53,265 nucleotides of DNA from Pseudomonadales bacterium. Lineage in GTDB: Bacteria > Pseudomonadota > Gammaproteobacteria > Pseudomonadales > Azotimanducaceae. Positions 8,006 through 17,151 of the stretch are shown here, in pieces. The stretch is from contig JAJECH010000006.1 in NCBI GenBank assembly GCA_022822135.1, positions 1-53,265 of the forward strand. The letters run 5' to 3'. The position numbers and the translations under genes are program-made. Every line of letters starts with the position of its first letter. The stretch's first letter is position 1. Under the pieces are notes generated by a model that made no database searches, was not told where the DNA came from, and was given only the letters and a program-made list of their open reading frames with translations.

Positions 8006-9664
8006 ATGGGAATGCAACGTACTCCGCTCCTAATGTCACGTCTCATCGAACGTGGTGCAACGATTTCGCCGGATAGCGAGATAGTGACCGCGACGGAATC
8101 AGGCACACGACGACAAACGTACGCAGAAACAAGCGCGCGAGCACATCAGTTGGCTGGTGCGCTATCGGACGCTGGGATAGGCATCGGTGATCGTATTGGT
8201 ACGTTCATGTGGAACAGCTCGCAGCATGTTGAGGCATATCACGCGACTGCGGGAATGGGCGTCGTACTCCACACGTTAAACACGCGACTGTCGCCAAAGG
8301 ACCTTGAGTACATCGTTAACCATGCCGCGGATCGGCTCATCTTGGTTGACGAAGACCTCGTCCCTCTGATGGAAGAACTGCAGCCGCAACTGCCGACGGT
8401 CGAGCGATTCGTCGTCGTTGAGGAATCGGAATTCGACGTTTCCAAAACGTCACTGCGAAACGCCGTGACATACGAAGATTTCATTCGCGGTTTTCCGACA
8501 CGAGTCGAATGGCCTCAACTCGACGAATACGCACCGCTGGGATTGTGCTACACAAGTGGAACGACTGGCAACCCGAAAGGCGTCGAATACGAACATCGAG
8601 CGCAGTACTTACACACCATGACGATTGGACTGACGGACTCAATGAATCTGTCGGCGACGGACACCTTGTGCGGCATCGTGCCGATGTTTCACGCGATGGG
8701 GTGGGGTTTGCCTTGGGCCGCTCTTATGCTCGGCTGTAAGCAGGTGCTCCCGCACCGATTTATGCAGCCAGATCGATTGCTTCGGCTGATTGCTGAAGAG
8801 GGCGTGACGTTGTCAGCTGGTGTTCCCACAATCTGGCAAGGGCTAAGAGCTGCGATCGAAGCCAGTTCGGATGAGTTTGATCTATCAAACCTTCAACGAC
8901 TTACATGTGGTGGTTCGGCGCCGCCGGTCTCACTGATTCAGTGGTATTGGGAAACACTTGGCGTTGAGATCATTCAGGGTTGGGGCATGACTGAAATGAG
9001 CCCACTCGGTACGCTCTCGCGACGTATAGCCAAATACGGCGACGAGAATCGATCCATGGATGAACGTTTTGTTGATATGGGCAAGGCGGGGTTGCTTATG
9101 CCGGGCTTGGAGCTTGACGTATTTGACGAAAACAATCAGCCTCTGCCGCATGATGGTGAGCAGATTGGTGAAATCTACGTGCGAGGACCGTGGATTTGTA
9201 AAGAGTATTTCGACGATCCACAGCCAGATAAGTTCTTTGGTGACTGGCTGATCACTGGCGACGTTGGTAAGATCGATCCGGACGAATACTTGATCATCGC
9301 CGATCGTTCAAAGGATTTGGTGAAGAGCGGGGGCGAGTGGATTTCGTCGGTTGATCTCGAAAACACCATTGTTTCGATCGATGGGATTCAGCAGGCGTGT
9401 GTCGTTGCACAACCGCATCCACGCTGGGAGGAACGGCCGGTGGCATTGGTCATCCTTGGTCCTGAAGCCAACGTTTCGAGCCAAGAGATCATTGATCACT
9501 GTGCGAATTCATTTGCTCGATGGCAACTACCTGACGAAGTTCTTTTTGTTGACGAGATTCCGCTGACATCAACGGGCAAGATGGACAAGAAGACGGTTCG
9601 CGCAAACCTACAGGCGGATGGATACGTCCTACCTGAGCTGAGAGATCGAGAAAGCGCTGCGTAG
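8006..9664 (+). CDS. Medium/long-chain fatty-acid-CoA ligase, AlkK/DmdB-like
   Basis: This 552-residue AMP-binding ligase has the signature CYTSGTTGNPKG (181-192), the GWGMTEMSP motif, the ITGDVGKIDPDEY motif, the KSGGEWISSVDLE hinge and the final LTSTGKMDKK lysine motif, so it should be active. The N-terminus (TPLLMSRLIERG) and overall pattern match the AlkK group of medium-chain acyl-CoA ligases, which also includes DMSP-pathway DmdB. It is only distantly related to the ligase just upstream, so the pair is not a recent duplication. The two probably form an operon and may act on different acids of one pathway. Confidence 0.85.
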   Translation: MGMQRTPLLMSRLIERGATISPDSEIVTATESGTRRQTYAETSARAHQLAGALSDAGIGIGDRIGTFMWNSSQHVEAYHATAGMGVVLHTLNTRLSPKDLEYIVNHAADRLILVDEDLVPLMEELQPQLPTVERFVVVEESEFDVSKTSLRNAVTYEDFIRGFPTRVEWPQLDEYAPLGLCYTSGTTGNPKGVEYEHRAQYLHTMTIGLTDSMNLSATDTLCGIVPMFHAMGWGLPWAALMLGCKQVLPHRFMQPDRLLRLIAEEGVTLSAGVPTIWQGLRAAIEASSDEFDLSNLQRLTCGGSAPPVSLIQWYWETLGVEIIQGWGMTEMSPLGTLSRRIAKYGDENRSMDERFVDMGKAGLLMPGLELDVFDENNQPLPHDGEQIGEIYVRGPWICKEYFDDPQPDKFFGDWLITGDVGKIDPDEYLIIADRSKDLVKSGGEWISSVDLENTIVSIDGIQQACVVAQPHPRWEERPVALVILGPEANVSSQEIIDHCANSFARWQLPDEVLFVDEIPLTSTGKMDKKTVRANLQADGYVLPELRDRESAA

Positions 9665-9709
9665 TTACGGATGCGGTGGACAGGGTGTCCGTCGGTCTGA
9701 GTATCTCAC

Positions 9710-10690
9710 ATGTCACAGATTCTGGTCGAAGGACTAAGCAAGACGTTTCGTGTTGCTGAACGCAAACCGGGCTTGCTAGGTGCCGTTGGTGGTTTGTTTC
9801 AGCGCAAATATCGTTCTGTGGACGCGCTACGCGATGTCAGCTTCACGATCTACGAAGGGGAGTTAGTCGGATACATCGGTCCCAATGGCGCCGGTAAGTC
9901 CACTACGATAAAAATCCTATCGGGGATTCTTGTACCGAGTTCCGGTCGATGCGAAGTTGATGGTCGTATTCCGTGGAAGCAACGACGAGCGCACGTCGCA
10001 TCAATCGGGGTTGTATTTGGTCAGCGGACGCAGCTCTGGTGGGATCTCCCAGTTATCGAGTCGTTCGACTTGCTGCGTGATATCTACCGAATAACAGATT
10101 CCGTCTATCAGCAGCGAAGCGACGAGCTAATCGAAATGCTGGATTTGAGCGAATTGCTCGATACCCCTGTCCGGCAGCTCAGTCTCGGTCAGCGAGTCCG
10201 TTGTGACATTGCGGCTGCGTTGCTTCACGCGCCAAGAATTCTGTTTCTCGACGAGCCAACGATCGGCTTGGATGCAGTTTCGCAGTTGAATGTACGAGCG
10301 TTCATAAAGCAAATCTCCCGCGACCAGAACGTAACAGTGCTGCTCACGACACACAATCTGGATGACATCGAAGTGCTTTGCGACCGGATTTTGGTGCTAA
10401 GCGACGGACAGCTACTTATGGACGGTTCGATCGCGGACCTTCGCAAGCAGTACGGAGAAGGTCGGTACGTTGCCGTTGAACTTGAATCGTTTGCCTCGAC
10501 CGCACCGGAACACGAGACACTTGTCGTGGAACGATCAGACTCGCACATCCTGTTTAGCCTCGAATCGGATGTACCAGAATTCGTTGACGAAGTGTTGCGG
10601 CAATACCCTGTGAAGGATCTTCTGATCACGCATCCGCCGATTGAGCGTATCGTTGCTGAGATGTATCAAGCTGAACGCATCGAACATTAG
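9710..10690 (+). CDS. ABC-2 type exporter, ATP-binding protein
   Basis: The 326-residue ATPase contains Walker A GPNGAGKST (57-65), ABC signature LSLGQ (157-161), Walker B RILFLDEP (176-183) and the H-loop TTHNLDDIE. A C-terminal extension of about 80 residues follows the nucleotide-binding domain. The N-terminal insertion FQRKYRSVDALRDVSF is typical of exporters paired with two DUF990-type (ABC2_membrane_6) permeases, and two such permeases follow directly. The cargo is unknown; characterised relatives export viologens and other amphipathic compounds. Confidence 0.88.
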   Translation: MSQILVEGLSKTFRVAERKPGLLGAVGGLFQRKYRSVDALRDVSFTIYEGELVGYIGPNGAGKSTTIKILSGILVPSSGRCEVDGRIPWKQRRAHVASIGVVFGQRTQLWWDLPVIESFDLLRDIYRITDSVYQQRSDELIEMLDLSELLDTPVRQLSLGQRVRCDIAAALLHAPRILFLDEPTIGLDAVSQLNVRAFIKQISRDQNVTVLLTTHNLDDIEVLCDRILVLSDGQLLMDGSIADLRKQYGEGRYVAVELESFASTAPEHETLVVERSDSHILFSLESDVPEFVDEVLRQYPVKDLLITHPPIERIVAEMYQAERIEH

Positions 10691-10726
10691 CGTCGGCGTT
10701 ATTCGCATGTGTAGGGCAGTCGAAGA

Positions 10727-11566
10727 TTGCAGTCTTTAACCGTAGCGCTTCTGCGCAGCTACGTTTCTGTCGTTGCTGCTCGCTTCCGCGTGCTCCTGCA
10801 ATATCGTGCGGCAGCTCTCGCCGGAGTGGCGACGCAGATATTCTGGGGATGCATCAAGTTGATGGTGCTCGGCGCGTTCTACGCCGTTGCGGTAACAACC
10901 CCACCAATGACCTTTACAGCGATCGTTGCGTATGTGTGGTTGGGTCAGGTGCTGTTTGGCCTATTGCCTTCGAATCATGACCCGGAGCTACAGGGACTGT
11001 TTACGAGCGGGGGCGTTGCATACGAACTGCTGCGACCACTCGATCTGTATTGGTTTTGGTTTGCTCGCACGCTCGCTTTTCGCACCGCGCCGACATTGTC
11101 GCGGATGGTCCCCGGCATCATCTTCGCGACGCTTGTCTTACCGCTGATTGGATTACCTGAGTGGGCGCTTCCAGCGCCGGCGAGTGTCGCGCACGGGCTC
11201 ATGTTCTTGCTGTCTTTTGTTGTCACTGTGATGTTGTCTTGCGCGATCACGATCCTGATCACTATCTCGATGTTCTGGATGATCGAGGGTAGAGGGATTT
11301 CAACGTTCATGTACGGCGTTGTCCCAGTATTTTCCGGCATGATCGTGCCGTTGCCGCTGTTTCCAGATTGGATGCAACCGTTTCTATATTGGCAGCCTTT
11401 TCGTGGGTTGTGTGATGTACCGTTTCGGATTTACTCAGGCGATATCCCGCTCGCGATGGCATCCCAAGAAATCATGCTGCAAGTCATGTGGACAGTCATC
11501 TTGGTCCTTTTTGGTTATGGACTCATCGCGCGCGCTCGCGTACGACTCGTGGTGCAAGGCGGATGA
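10727..11566 (+). CDS. ABC-2 family exporter permease 1
   Basis: This 279-residue membrane protein has about six hydrophobic segments and the features of ABC2_membrane_6 permeases: an ARFRVLLQYRAAALAG start and a GEGRGI-like loop read here as MIEGRGISTFMYG. It starts at TTG 10727, 36 bases after the ATPase stop. It should pair with the second permease to form a heterodimeric export channel energised by the upstream ATPase. Its stop codon overlaps the start of permease 2. Confidence 0.82.
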   Translation: MQSLTVALLRSYVSVVAARFRVLLQYRAAALAGVATQIFWGCIKLMVLGAFYAVAVTTPPMTFTAIVAYVWLGQVLFGLLPSNHDPELQGLFTSGGVAYELLRPLDLYWFWFARTLAFRTAPTLSRMVPGIIFATLVLPLIGLPEWALPAPASVAHGLMFLLSFVVTVMLSCAITILITISMFWMIEGRGISTFMYGVVPVFSGMIVPLPLFPDWMQPFLYWQPFRGLCDVPFRIYSGDIPLAMASQEIMLQVMWTVILVLFGYGLIARARVRLVVQGG

Positions 11567-12369
11567 TCGCAGCGATCCAACTGTTTGGACGACTGATGAT
11601 GATCGCTATCCGCGGTCAGATGCAGTACCGTGGCGCTTTTTTGTTCATGGTTGCAGGAACGTTTGTCACCAGCATGGTGCAAGCTATTGGGATTTGGGCA
11701 CTGTTCGACCGGTTTGGAAATCTCGGTGTGTGGACCGTCGCCCATGTCGCGTTTCTATACGGGACGATCAACATCGTTTTTGCGAGCGTTGACATCACGG
11801 CGCGCGGATTCGACACGTTCGGTTCCTCTCTAATTCGTACAGGTCAATTCGATCGATTCCTTCTGCGACCAGCCAGCATTGTGATTCTCGTAGCGGCTCG
11901 CGAAGTAGCGCTACATAAATTAGGGCAGCTACTGCAGGGCATATTTGTATTGACCTACGCATTGATATCACTCGAAATCGACTGGACACTTGGTCGCTTA
12001 GCACTGTATGTCTTCGCAGTTTCAAGTATGTATGCGTTTTTTTATGCGATTCAGATCGTGCGTGCGACCATGAGTTTTTGGACGATTGAATCGCTTGAAA
12101 TACTCAACACGATCTCTCACGGTGGGATGGAGGCGGCTCAATATCCGATGTCGATTTACAAGGAATCGTTTACGAATTTCTTCACGTACGTCATTCCACT
12201 CGCATGTGTCGCGTACTTTCCGATGGTAGGGGTTCTCGATGTTCCAGATCCGTTGGGTAGCACGCTCTTCACGCAATCTCTCGCACCACTCGCGGGGTAC
12301 GTTTTCTTTGCGGTGTGTCTCTCATTCTGGTTCTTCGGTGTGAAGAACTATCAATCGACCGGATCGTGA
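11563..12369 (+). CDS. ABC-2 family exporter permease 2
   Basis: This 268-residue permease has about six membrane spans and also belongs to the ABC2_membrane_6 group (LIRTGQFDRFLLRP is a typical cytoplasmic loop). The start is ATG 11563, whose ATGA overlaps the TGA of permease 1, a translational-coupling arrangement. A longer in-frame start at 11488 would run 79 bases into permease 1 and adds no family-like sequence. It works with the preceding ATPase and permease. Confidence 0.82.
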   Translation: MIAAIQLFGRLMMIAIRGQMQYRGAFLFMVAGTFVTSMVQAIGIWALFDRFGNLGVWTVAHVAFLYGTINIVFASVDITARGFDTFGSSLIRTGQFDRFLLRPASIVILVAAREVALHKLGQLLQGIFVLTYALISLEIDWTLGRLALYVFAVSSMYAFFYAIQIVRATMSFWTIESLEILNTISHGGMEAAQYPMSIYKESFTNFFTYVIPLACVAYFPMVGVLDVPDPLGSTLFTQSLAPLAGYVFFAVCLSFWFFGVKNYQSTGS

Positions 12370-12411
12370 AACCATCGTGTACTGCTAAACCAATTTAAAA
12401 GGACACTGTTG

Positions 12412-13356
12412 ATGCTTCCCTCTGAAACTGACTTTGATCATCTTCGTTTCGATCCCGCGCAGGGAACCGTGATTCGTGACCCTCCTGGTCGGGGCTACGG
12501 ATACTGGGCCGGTGGTCACAAAGTCTCCTTCGATGAACTCTCTGGGCAATACGTTCTCTTCTATCGCGAGCGCACGCCGTTAGAAAAGGGACGCGGAGGA
12601 CGTTGTGCGCTCGCCACCAGTACGGACGGGTTGGAATTTACGGACGTCTGGTCTGCGACCAAAGATGAATTCGCGGCATCGTCGATTGAGGTCGGTCACT
12701 GTGTGCGCGGTCTGGATGGTCGCTGGAAGTTCTACATCTCCTATGAAGTTGCGGGTGCGGGCTATTGGCGGATCGATCTGCTTGAAGGCGAAGAACTGAG
12801 TTCAATCAGTGCACAAGCTAGACGCACCGTTTTTCAGCCGCAAGCTTTCGGTCAACGCTCGCTCAAAGATCCTGTCGTGTACGTTAGCGATGGGTCATAT
12901 TCGGTCTACGTTGCGGGGGCAAGTACCAACGCACCTCGACAGGAAGGCGATGTCTTTCATGTAGGCGGCGGTGATGCCACTTTCTTGGCGACATCCACTG
13001 ATGGAAGATATTTCACGTCCATTCGACGCGTGTTTGAACCACCAAATAGCGACACATGGCACGGTCGCCGTGCACGCATCAACTCTGTCATCCGGGAGAA
13101 GGATGGGTGGCTCGCCTTTTACGACGGTGGGCGAAATTTCTACGACACGTACGAAGAATGGTGTGGACTAGCCTGGAGCGCTGACGGGACGAAATTCGAA
13201 CGACTAGATCAGGAGCAACCCTGGATTCAGTCGTCTTTCGGATGTGTGCGATATGTATATGCGCTCGAAGCAGGTGGGCGGGTGTTCTTCTACTACGAAT
13301 ATACGCGAGAGGACGGATCACACGACCTTCGTGTAAGCGTGGTTAACCGAGATTAA
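12412..13356 (+). CDS. Five-bladed beta-propeller glycosidase-like protein (GH43/GH32/GH130 fold)
   Basis: The 314-residue protein repeats the blade pattern of glycoside hydrolase clan propellers: GYWAGGHKVSFDELSGQYVL near the start, LATSTDGLEFTD, SLKDPVVY (a DP motif typical of GH43/GH130), LATSTDGRYFTS and LAWSADGTKF. There is no signal peptide, so it is probably cytoplasmic. The start ATG 12412 is preceded by AAAAGGA (12397-12403) at good spacing. It follows the exporter genes by 42 bases and could share their transcript. The catalytic acid and base are not assignable by eye, so hydrolase or phosphorylase activity is unproven. Its stop overlaps the stop of the convergent dihydroorotase. 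Confidence 0.65.
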   Translation: MLPSETDFDHLRFDPAQGTVIRDPPGRGYGYWAGGHKVSFDELSGQYVLFYRERTPLEKGRGGRCALATSTDGLEFTDVWSATKDEFAASSIEVGHCVRGLDGRWKFYISYEVAGAGYWRIDLLEGEELSSISAQARRTVFQPQAFGQRSLKDPVVYVSDGSYSVYVAGASTNAPRQEGDVFHVGGGDATFLATSTDGRYFTSIRRVFEPPNSDTWHGRRARINSVIREKDGWLAFYDGGRNFYDTYEEWCGLAWSADGTKFERLDQEQPWIQSSFGCVRYVYALEAGGRVFFYYEYTREDGSHDLRVSVVNRD

Positions 13357-14687
13357 TTCGGGCGGTCGTAGGTTAACGCTTGACCGAGTGGTGCGTCGAT
13401 GACTTCGGCGCCGTCGTAAACCATGGTACCGTTCACGAACGTGTGCGTAACTTTGGACGCAAAGGTAATCCCACCGAAAGGTGACCAACCACACTTCGCC
13501 AAGATCGGCTCATTGTCGATCGACGTACTTTGCGCGCTGTCGATGACCGCGATATCGGCGAAGTAGCCTTCGCGGAGATAGCCACGATTGGCAACGTCAT
13601 AGAGCTCAGCAGGAGCGTGTGACGTTTTGCGAACCAAGGTAGGTACATCGAAAATGCCTTCGATCGCGTGTTCGAACACGGCCAGTAACGCATGTTGAAC
13701 TAACGGTAAACCAGACGGAGCTAACGCAAATGGTTGTTGCTTCTCTTCGATCGTATGCGGGGCGTGATCGGTTGCGATGACATCAATTCGATCCTCTTGG
13801 AGTGCTTTGCGCAACGCGAGCTGATCGGAACGACGTTTGATCGCGGGATTGCACTTAATGAACGTGCCCTTCGATTCGTACCAAGCGTCGTTGAAGAAGA
13901 GGTGGTGGACACACACTTCCGCAGTGATCCGTTTCGACGCGATGAGACCAGGCTCGAATAAGGCCATCTCATCTGCGGTTGTAAGGTGCAATACGTGAAG
14001 TTTTGATCCGTGTTCCTTTGCGAGTGAAACGGCAAGTTCCGAAGATTTAAGACATGCCTCACGCGATCGAATAAGTGGATGCTGGCTCGGCGGCATATCT
14101 TCGCCGAATTCTTCTAACGCCGCGCGTTCATTCTCGATGATGGTGGGGGTGTGTTCACAATGCGTGGCGATCAGAATCGGCGAAGCAGCGAAGATGCCGT
14201 GAAGCGTTTCTTCGTTGTCAACGAGCATGTTGCCGGTTGACGCACCCATGAATACCTTCACACCACATGCAAGGTGTGGATCAACTGACTTAATCGCCTC
14301 TAGATTGTCGTTCGTCGCGCCTAGATAAAAGCCGAAATTCGCATGTGAAACATCTCGTGCGCGCGCGATTTTGGCTCGCAGCCTGTCTTCGTTGATGGTT
14401 TGCGGAACACAGTTTGGCATCTCCATATAACTGGTAATGCCACCCGCGACGGCGGCACGGGATTCCGTCTTGATCTCGCCTTTGTGCTCGAATCCCGGCT
14501 CACGGAAATGAACCTGATCGTCGATCATCCCAGGGATAACCCATGCGCCATTCACGTCGATCTCGGTCTGGCCGGTGGCGACGCCGCCGACTTGAGAGAT
14601 CCGTTCGCCATCCATAGCCAGATCGCCTTCTAACGTACGACCTTCGTTTACCAGCGTACCGTTTTTTAAAACTACAGAATTGGGCAA
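13353..14687 (-). CDS. pyrC: Dihydroorotase, class I-like
   Basis: The 444-residue amidohydrolase would cyclise N-carbamoyl-L-aspartate to dihydroorotate in pyrimidine synthesis. Visible metal-site elements are IDDQVHFREPG (56-65), Lys144 in CGVKVFMG (the carboxylated lysine), His176/His179 in ATHCEHT, His231/His234 in LHVLHL, and Asp307 in ATDHAPHT. The first His of the usual HxH pair is Gln58, which I recall from a dihydroorotase subgroup common in Bacteroidetes. The start is TTG 14687 with an AGGA ribosome site about 8 bases upstream. The selenoprotein gene starts divergently only 18 bases away. A hydantoinase-like role cannot be excluded. Confidence 0.8.
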   Translation of the reverse strand: MPNSVVLKNGTLVNEGRTLEGDLAMDGERISQVGGVATGQTEIDVNGAWVIPGMIDDQVHFREPGFEHKGEIKTESRAAVAGGITSYMEMPNCVPQTINEDRLRAKIARARDVSHANFGFYLGATNDNLEAIKSVDPHLACGVKVFMGASTGNMLVDNEETLHGIFAASPILIATHCEHTPTIIENERAALEEFGEDMPPSQHPLIRSREACLKSSELAVSLAKEHGSKLHVLHLTTADEMALFEPGLIASKRITAEVCVHHLFFNDAWYESKGTFIKCNPAIKRRSDQLALRKALQEDRIDVIATDHAPHTIEEKQQPFALAPSGLPLVQHALLAVFEHAIEGIFDVPTLVRKTSHAPAELYDVANRGYLREGYFADIAVIDSAQSTSIDNEPILAKCGWSPFGGITFASKVTHTFVNGTMVYDGAEVIDAPLGQALTYDRPN

Positions 14688-14705
14688 TTTTTTATCCTAG
14701 AGTCT

Positions 14706-15638
14706 ATGGTTCATCGACCGATGACGACATTCGATCGGATTTGCTTAATCGACCCTATGTATGATATTTCGATGCATAAAGCCCAACCAGTTCAATACAT
14801 GGAACGCACGCGTCTCTACTACGAGGCGCAAGGATTCGATCGCGCCTATCAATGGGCGCAACACGACGACGTTCCGTTCACACCTCTAAGCAAACCGCTT
14901 TCCGAGTCGCGAATAGCGGTGGTAACCACAGGCGCGCGTTACGACAGATTGATGACAGATCCGCGTTTCGTCGACTCAGGTGACGTCAATGACCTACCGT
15001 CCCACCTTTTTGCTCGAGACTTAGCTTGGGACAAGAACGCGACTCACCTTAACGATCTAGGTTCATATCTGCCCGTCCGAGTCCTGCAGAAGTTCGCAGA
15101 GAATGGCAGCATTCACAGCATCGCGCCACGTTTTCATTGCCTCCCGACAGAATATAGTCAGCGTCGAACCCGAGAAACTGATGCCCCTGAGGTCCTTTCG
15201 CGGTGTCAGGAGGATCGAGCCGATCTTGCGCTGCTGGTGCCGTTGTGACCGGTTTGCCATCAGTCCGTTGGACTGACAGCACGGCATCTCGAAGCCAACG
15301 GTATCCCGACCGTTATTCTCGGATCGGCGATTGACATCGTCGAACAATGTGGCGTACCGCGGTTTTACTTTGTCGACTTTCCTCTTGGTAATCCTTGCGG
15401 AAAACCATACGATCTAGACATGCAGCAGAGCATCGTGTCTGCGGCTTTGCAACTATTTGAGACGGCGTCGGAGCCGGGTACAGTGGTCAAAGACCCGAAT
15501 CGATGGGGAACCGATGAGTGGCGGCAGCGCTACATGGAGATCAATTCCGAAGATCGCGAGCGGATGCTGCGACAAGGCGAAGAGCGACGTCGTGAGCGGA
15601 AGCGTTTGCGAGATATCGGACACACCCGTCAAGACTAG
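14706..15638 (+). CDS. Selenoprotein of the GrdB/PrdB-like reductase family, in-frame UGA = selenocysteine
   Basis: One frame runs from ATG 14706 to the stop at 15638, interrupted only by TGA at 15246-15248. Sequence on both sides is coherent: ...DLALLVPL-[UGA]-PVCHQSVGLTARHLE... In the glycine/sarcosine/betaine/D-proline reductase selenoprotein B family this position is Sec or Cys in a U/C-P-x-C motif, which points to Sec181 with Cys184 as partner. A SECIS-like hairpin follows at 15260-15276. The product would be 310 residues. The family reduces C-N bonds in amino-acid derivatives or acts as an uncharacterised redox enzyme; the exact substrate is unknown. Alternative starts are ATG 14721 or 14757, none with a clear ribosome site. 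It precedes glcDEF on the same strand. Confidence 0.82.
15246..15276 (+). promoter_or_regulatory. Bacterial SECIS-like element (UGA plus hairpin)
   Basis: After the TGA at 15246-15248 and an 11-base spacer, TCAGTCC (15260-15266) pairs with GGACTGA (15270-15276) in a perfect 7-base-pair stem with loop GTT. The UGA-to-loop distance is 18 bases, and the first loop base is G. Both agree with the known bacterial SECIS layout, in which SelB binds the hairpin and delivers Sec-tRNA. Confidence 0.7.
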
Positions 15639-15696
15639 CTTGCATTGCATAGCGTGTTTTAGGGTCGGGAACACTTCATAAATGAGCTGATGAACG

Positions 15697-17151
15697 ATGT
15701 CGCTTGAGTTTGCGATTGAACTCATCAAATCGACGTTACCTAGGGACTGCGTTCTAACCGACGCGACTGCGACTACGCCGTTCGAAACTGACGGACTGAC
15801 CGCGTATCGTCAACGACCACCTGTCGTCGCACTTCCACGAGATACCAACGACGTACGCCAAGTCCTTCGGATTTGCCACGAGACGGGCGTTCCAGTCGTT
15901 ACCAGAGGTGCGGGAACGGGTCTTTCGGGTGGTGCGTTACCACTTGAGAACGGCGTCCTTCTCGTTCTGACCAAGATGAACCGTATTCTCGAAGTCGACG
16001 AAACTGGTTGCACCGCGACCGTGCAGCCAGGCGTTACCAACCTCTCGATCTCAGATGCCGTAGCCGATAAAGGACTCTATTACGCACCTGACCCATCGTC
16101 ACAGATCGCATGTAGTATCGGCGGCAACGTTGCGGAAAACGCCGGTGGCGTGCATTGTTTGAAGTACGGGCTGACACTACATAACGTGTTAGGGCTGAAA
16201 GTGCAGACAATCGAAGGAGACGAACTGACATTAGGCGGAAATGGGTACGAGAGCTCAGGCATTGAGCTCATTCCATTATTCGTCGGCTCGGAAGGTATGT
16301 TGGGCGTTGTTACCGAGATCACGGTTAAGTTGCTGCCGTCTCCACCGTGCAAGGAAGTACTGCTAGGCGCGTTCGACGATGTGGAATCTGCTGGCGAATG
16401 CGTGGCCGCAATCATCGCGCGTGGGGTCGTACCGGCCGGTCTAGAAATGATGGACGCTTTGGCGATTCAAGCCGCCGAGGACTTTGTCCACGCTGGATAT
16501 CCGCGCGACGCAGCAACGATTCTTCTGTGTGAAGTTGATGGTACGAAGGAGCAGGTGCGTAGCGATGTGACGCTGATTCGACAGCTAATGGAAACAAACG
16601 GCGCTGTCAACATCCGTAGTGCGTCCGAACCTGACGAGCGTGACCTTCTCTGGCAAGGTCGAAAAGCAGCGTTTCCCGCAGTTGGACGAATTTCACCCGA
16701 CTATTACTGCATGGACGGTACGATTCCTCGGCGCTTTCTGGGGAAGATTCTGTCGAGCATAGCGTTGTTGGCGGCAAAGCATGAACTGCGCGTCGCAAAT
16801 GTGTTTCACGCGGGCGATGGCAATCTTCACCCGCTAATCCTCTACGACGCGAGCGATGACGAGCAACTTCATCGTGCGGAACGCCTTGGTGTGGAGATTC
16901 TTGAACTATGCGTGGCAGTTGGTGGCACCGTTACCGGGGAACACGGCGTCGGTGTCGAGAAGCTCGATCCCATGTGTTCTCAATTCTCAACACCTGAACT
17001 TGAGCAGTTCTTCCGGCTTAAGGAAGTATTCGACACGAGTGGATTAATGAACCCGGGTAAAGCCATACCTACACTCGCGCATTGTTCCGAGATCAAAGGC
17101 ATGCACGTGCACGGTGGCAAACTTCCATTTCCGGAACTTGACCGGTTTTGA
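15697..17151 (+). CDS. glcD: Glycolate oxidase subunit GlcD (FAD-linked)
   Basis: The 484-residue flavoprotein has the PCMH FAD-binding domain (RGAGTGLSGGALP at about 70, PDPSSQIACSIGGNVAENAGG at about 130-150, VGSEGMLGVVTEITVKLLPSP) and the C-terminal VFHAGDGNLHP and GTVTGEHGVGVEK motifs. Length and motifs match GlcD, the catalytic subunit that oxidises glycolate (or D-lactate-type 2-hydroxyacids) to the 2-oxoacid. glcE and glcF follow in the usual order, with the glcE start overlapping this stop by 4 bases. Confidence 0.92.
   Translation: MSLEFAIELIKSTLPRDCVLTDATATTPFETDGLTAYRQRPPVVALPRDTNDVRQVLRICHETGVPVVTRGAGTGLSGGALPLENGVLLVLTKMNRILEVDETGCTATVQPGVTNLSISDAVADKGLYYAPDPSSQIACSIGGNVAENAGGVHCLKYGLTLHNVLGLKVQTIEGDELTLGGNGYESSGIELIPLFVGSEGMLGVVTEITVKLLPSPPCKEVLLGAFDDVESAGECVAAIIARGVVPAGLEMMDALAIQAAEDFVHAGYPRDAATILLCEVDGTKEQVRSDVTLIRQLMETNGAVNIRSASEPDERDLLWQGRKAAFPAVGRISPDYYCMDGTIPRRFLGKILSSIALLAAKHELRVANVFHAGDGNLHPLILYDASDDEQLHRAERLGVEILELCVAVGGTVTGEHGVGVEKLDPMCSQFSTPELEQFFRLKEVFDTSGLMNPGKAIPTLAHCSEIKGMHVHGGKLPFPELDRF

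Noticed and set aside
15246-15248. TGA as a true stop or a pseudogene-making mutation
   Set aside because: The same frame continues without loss of sense for 130 codons, the position matches the family's Sec site, and a SECIS-like hairpin follows.
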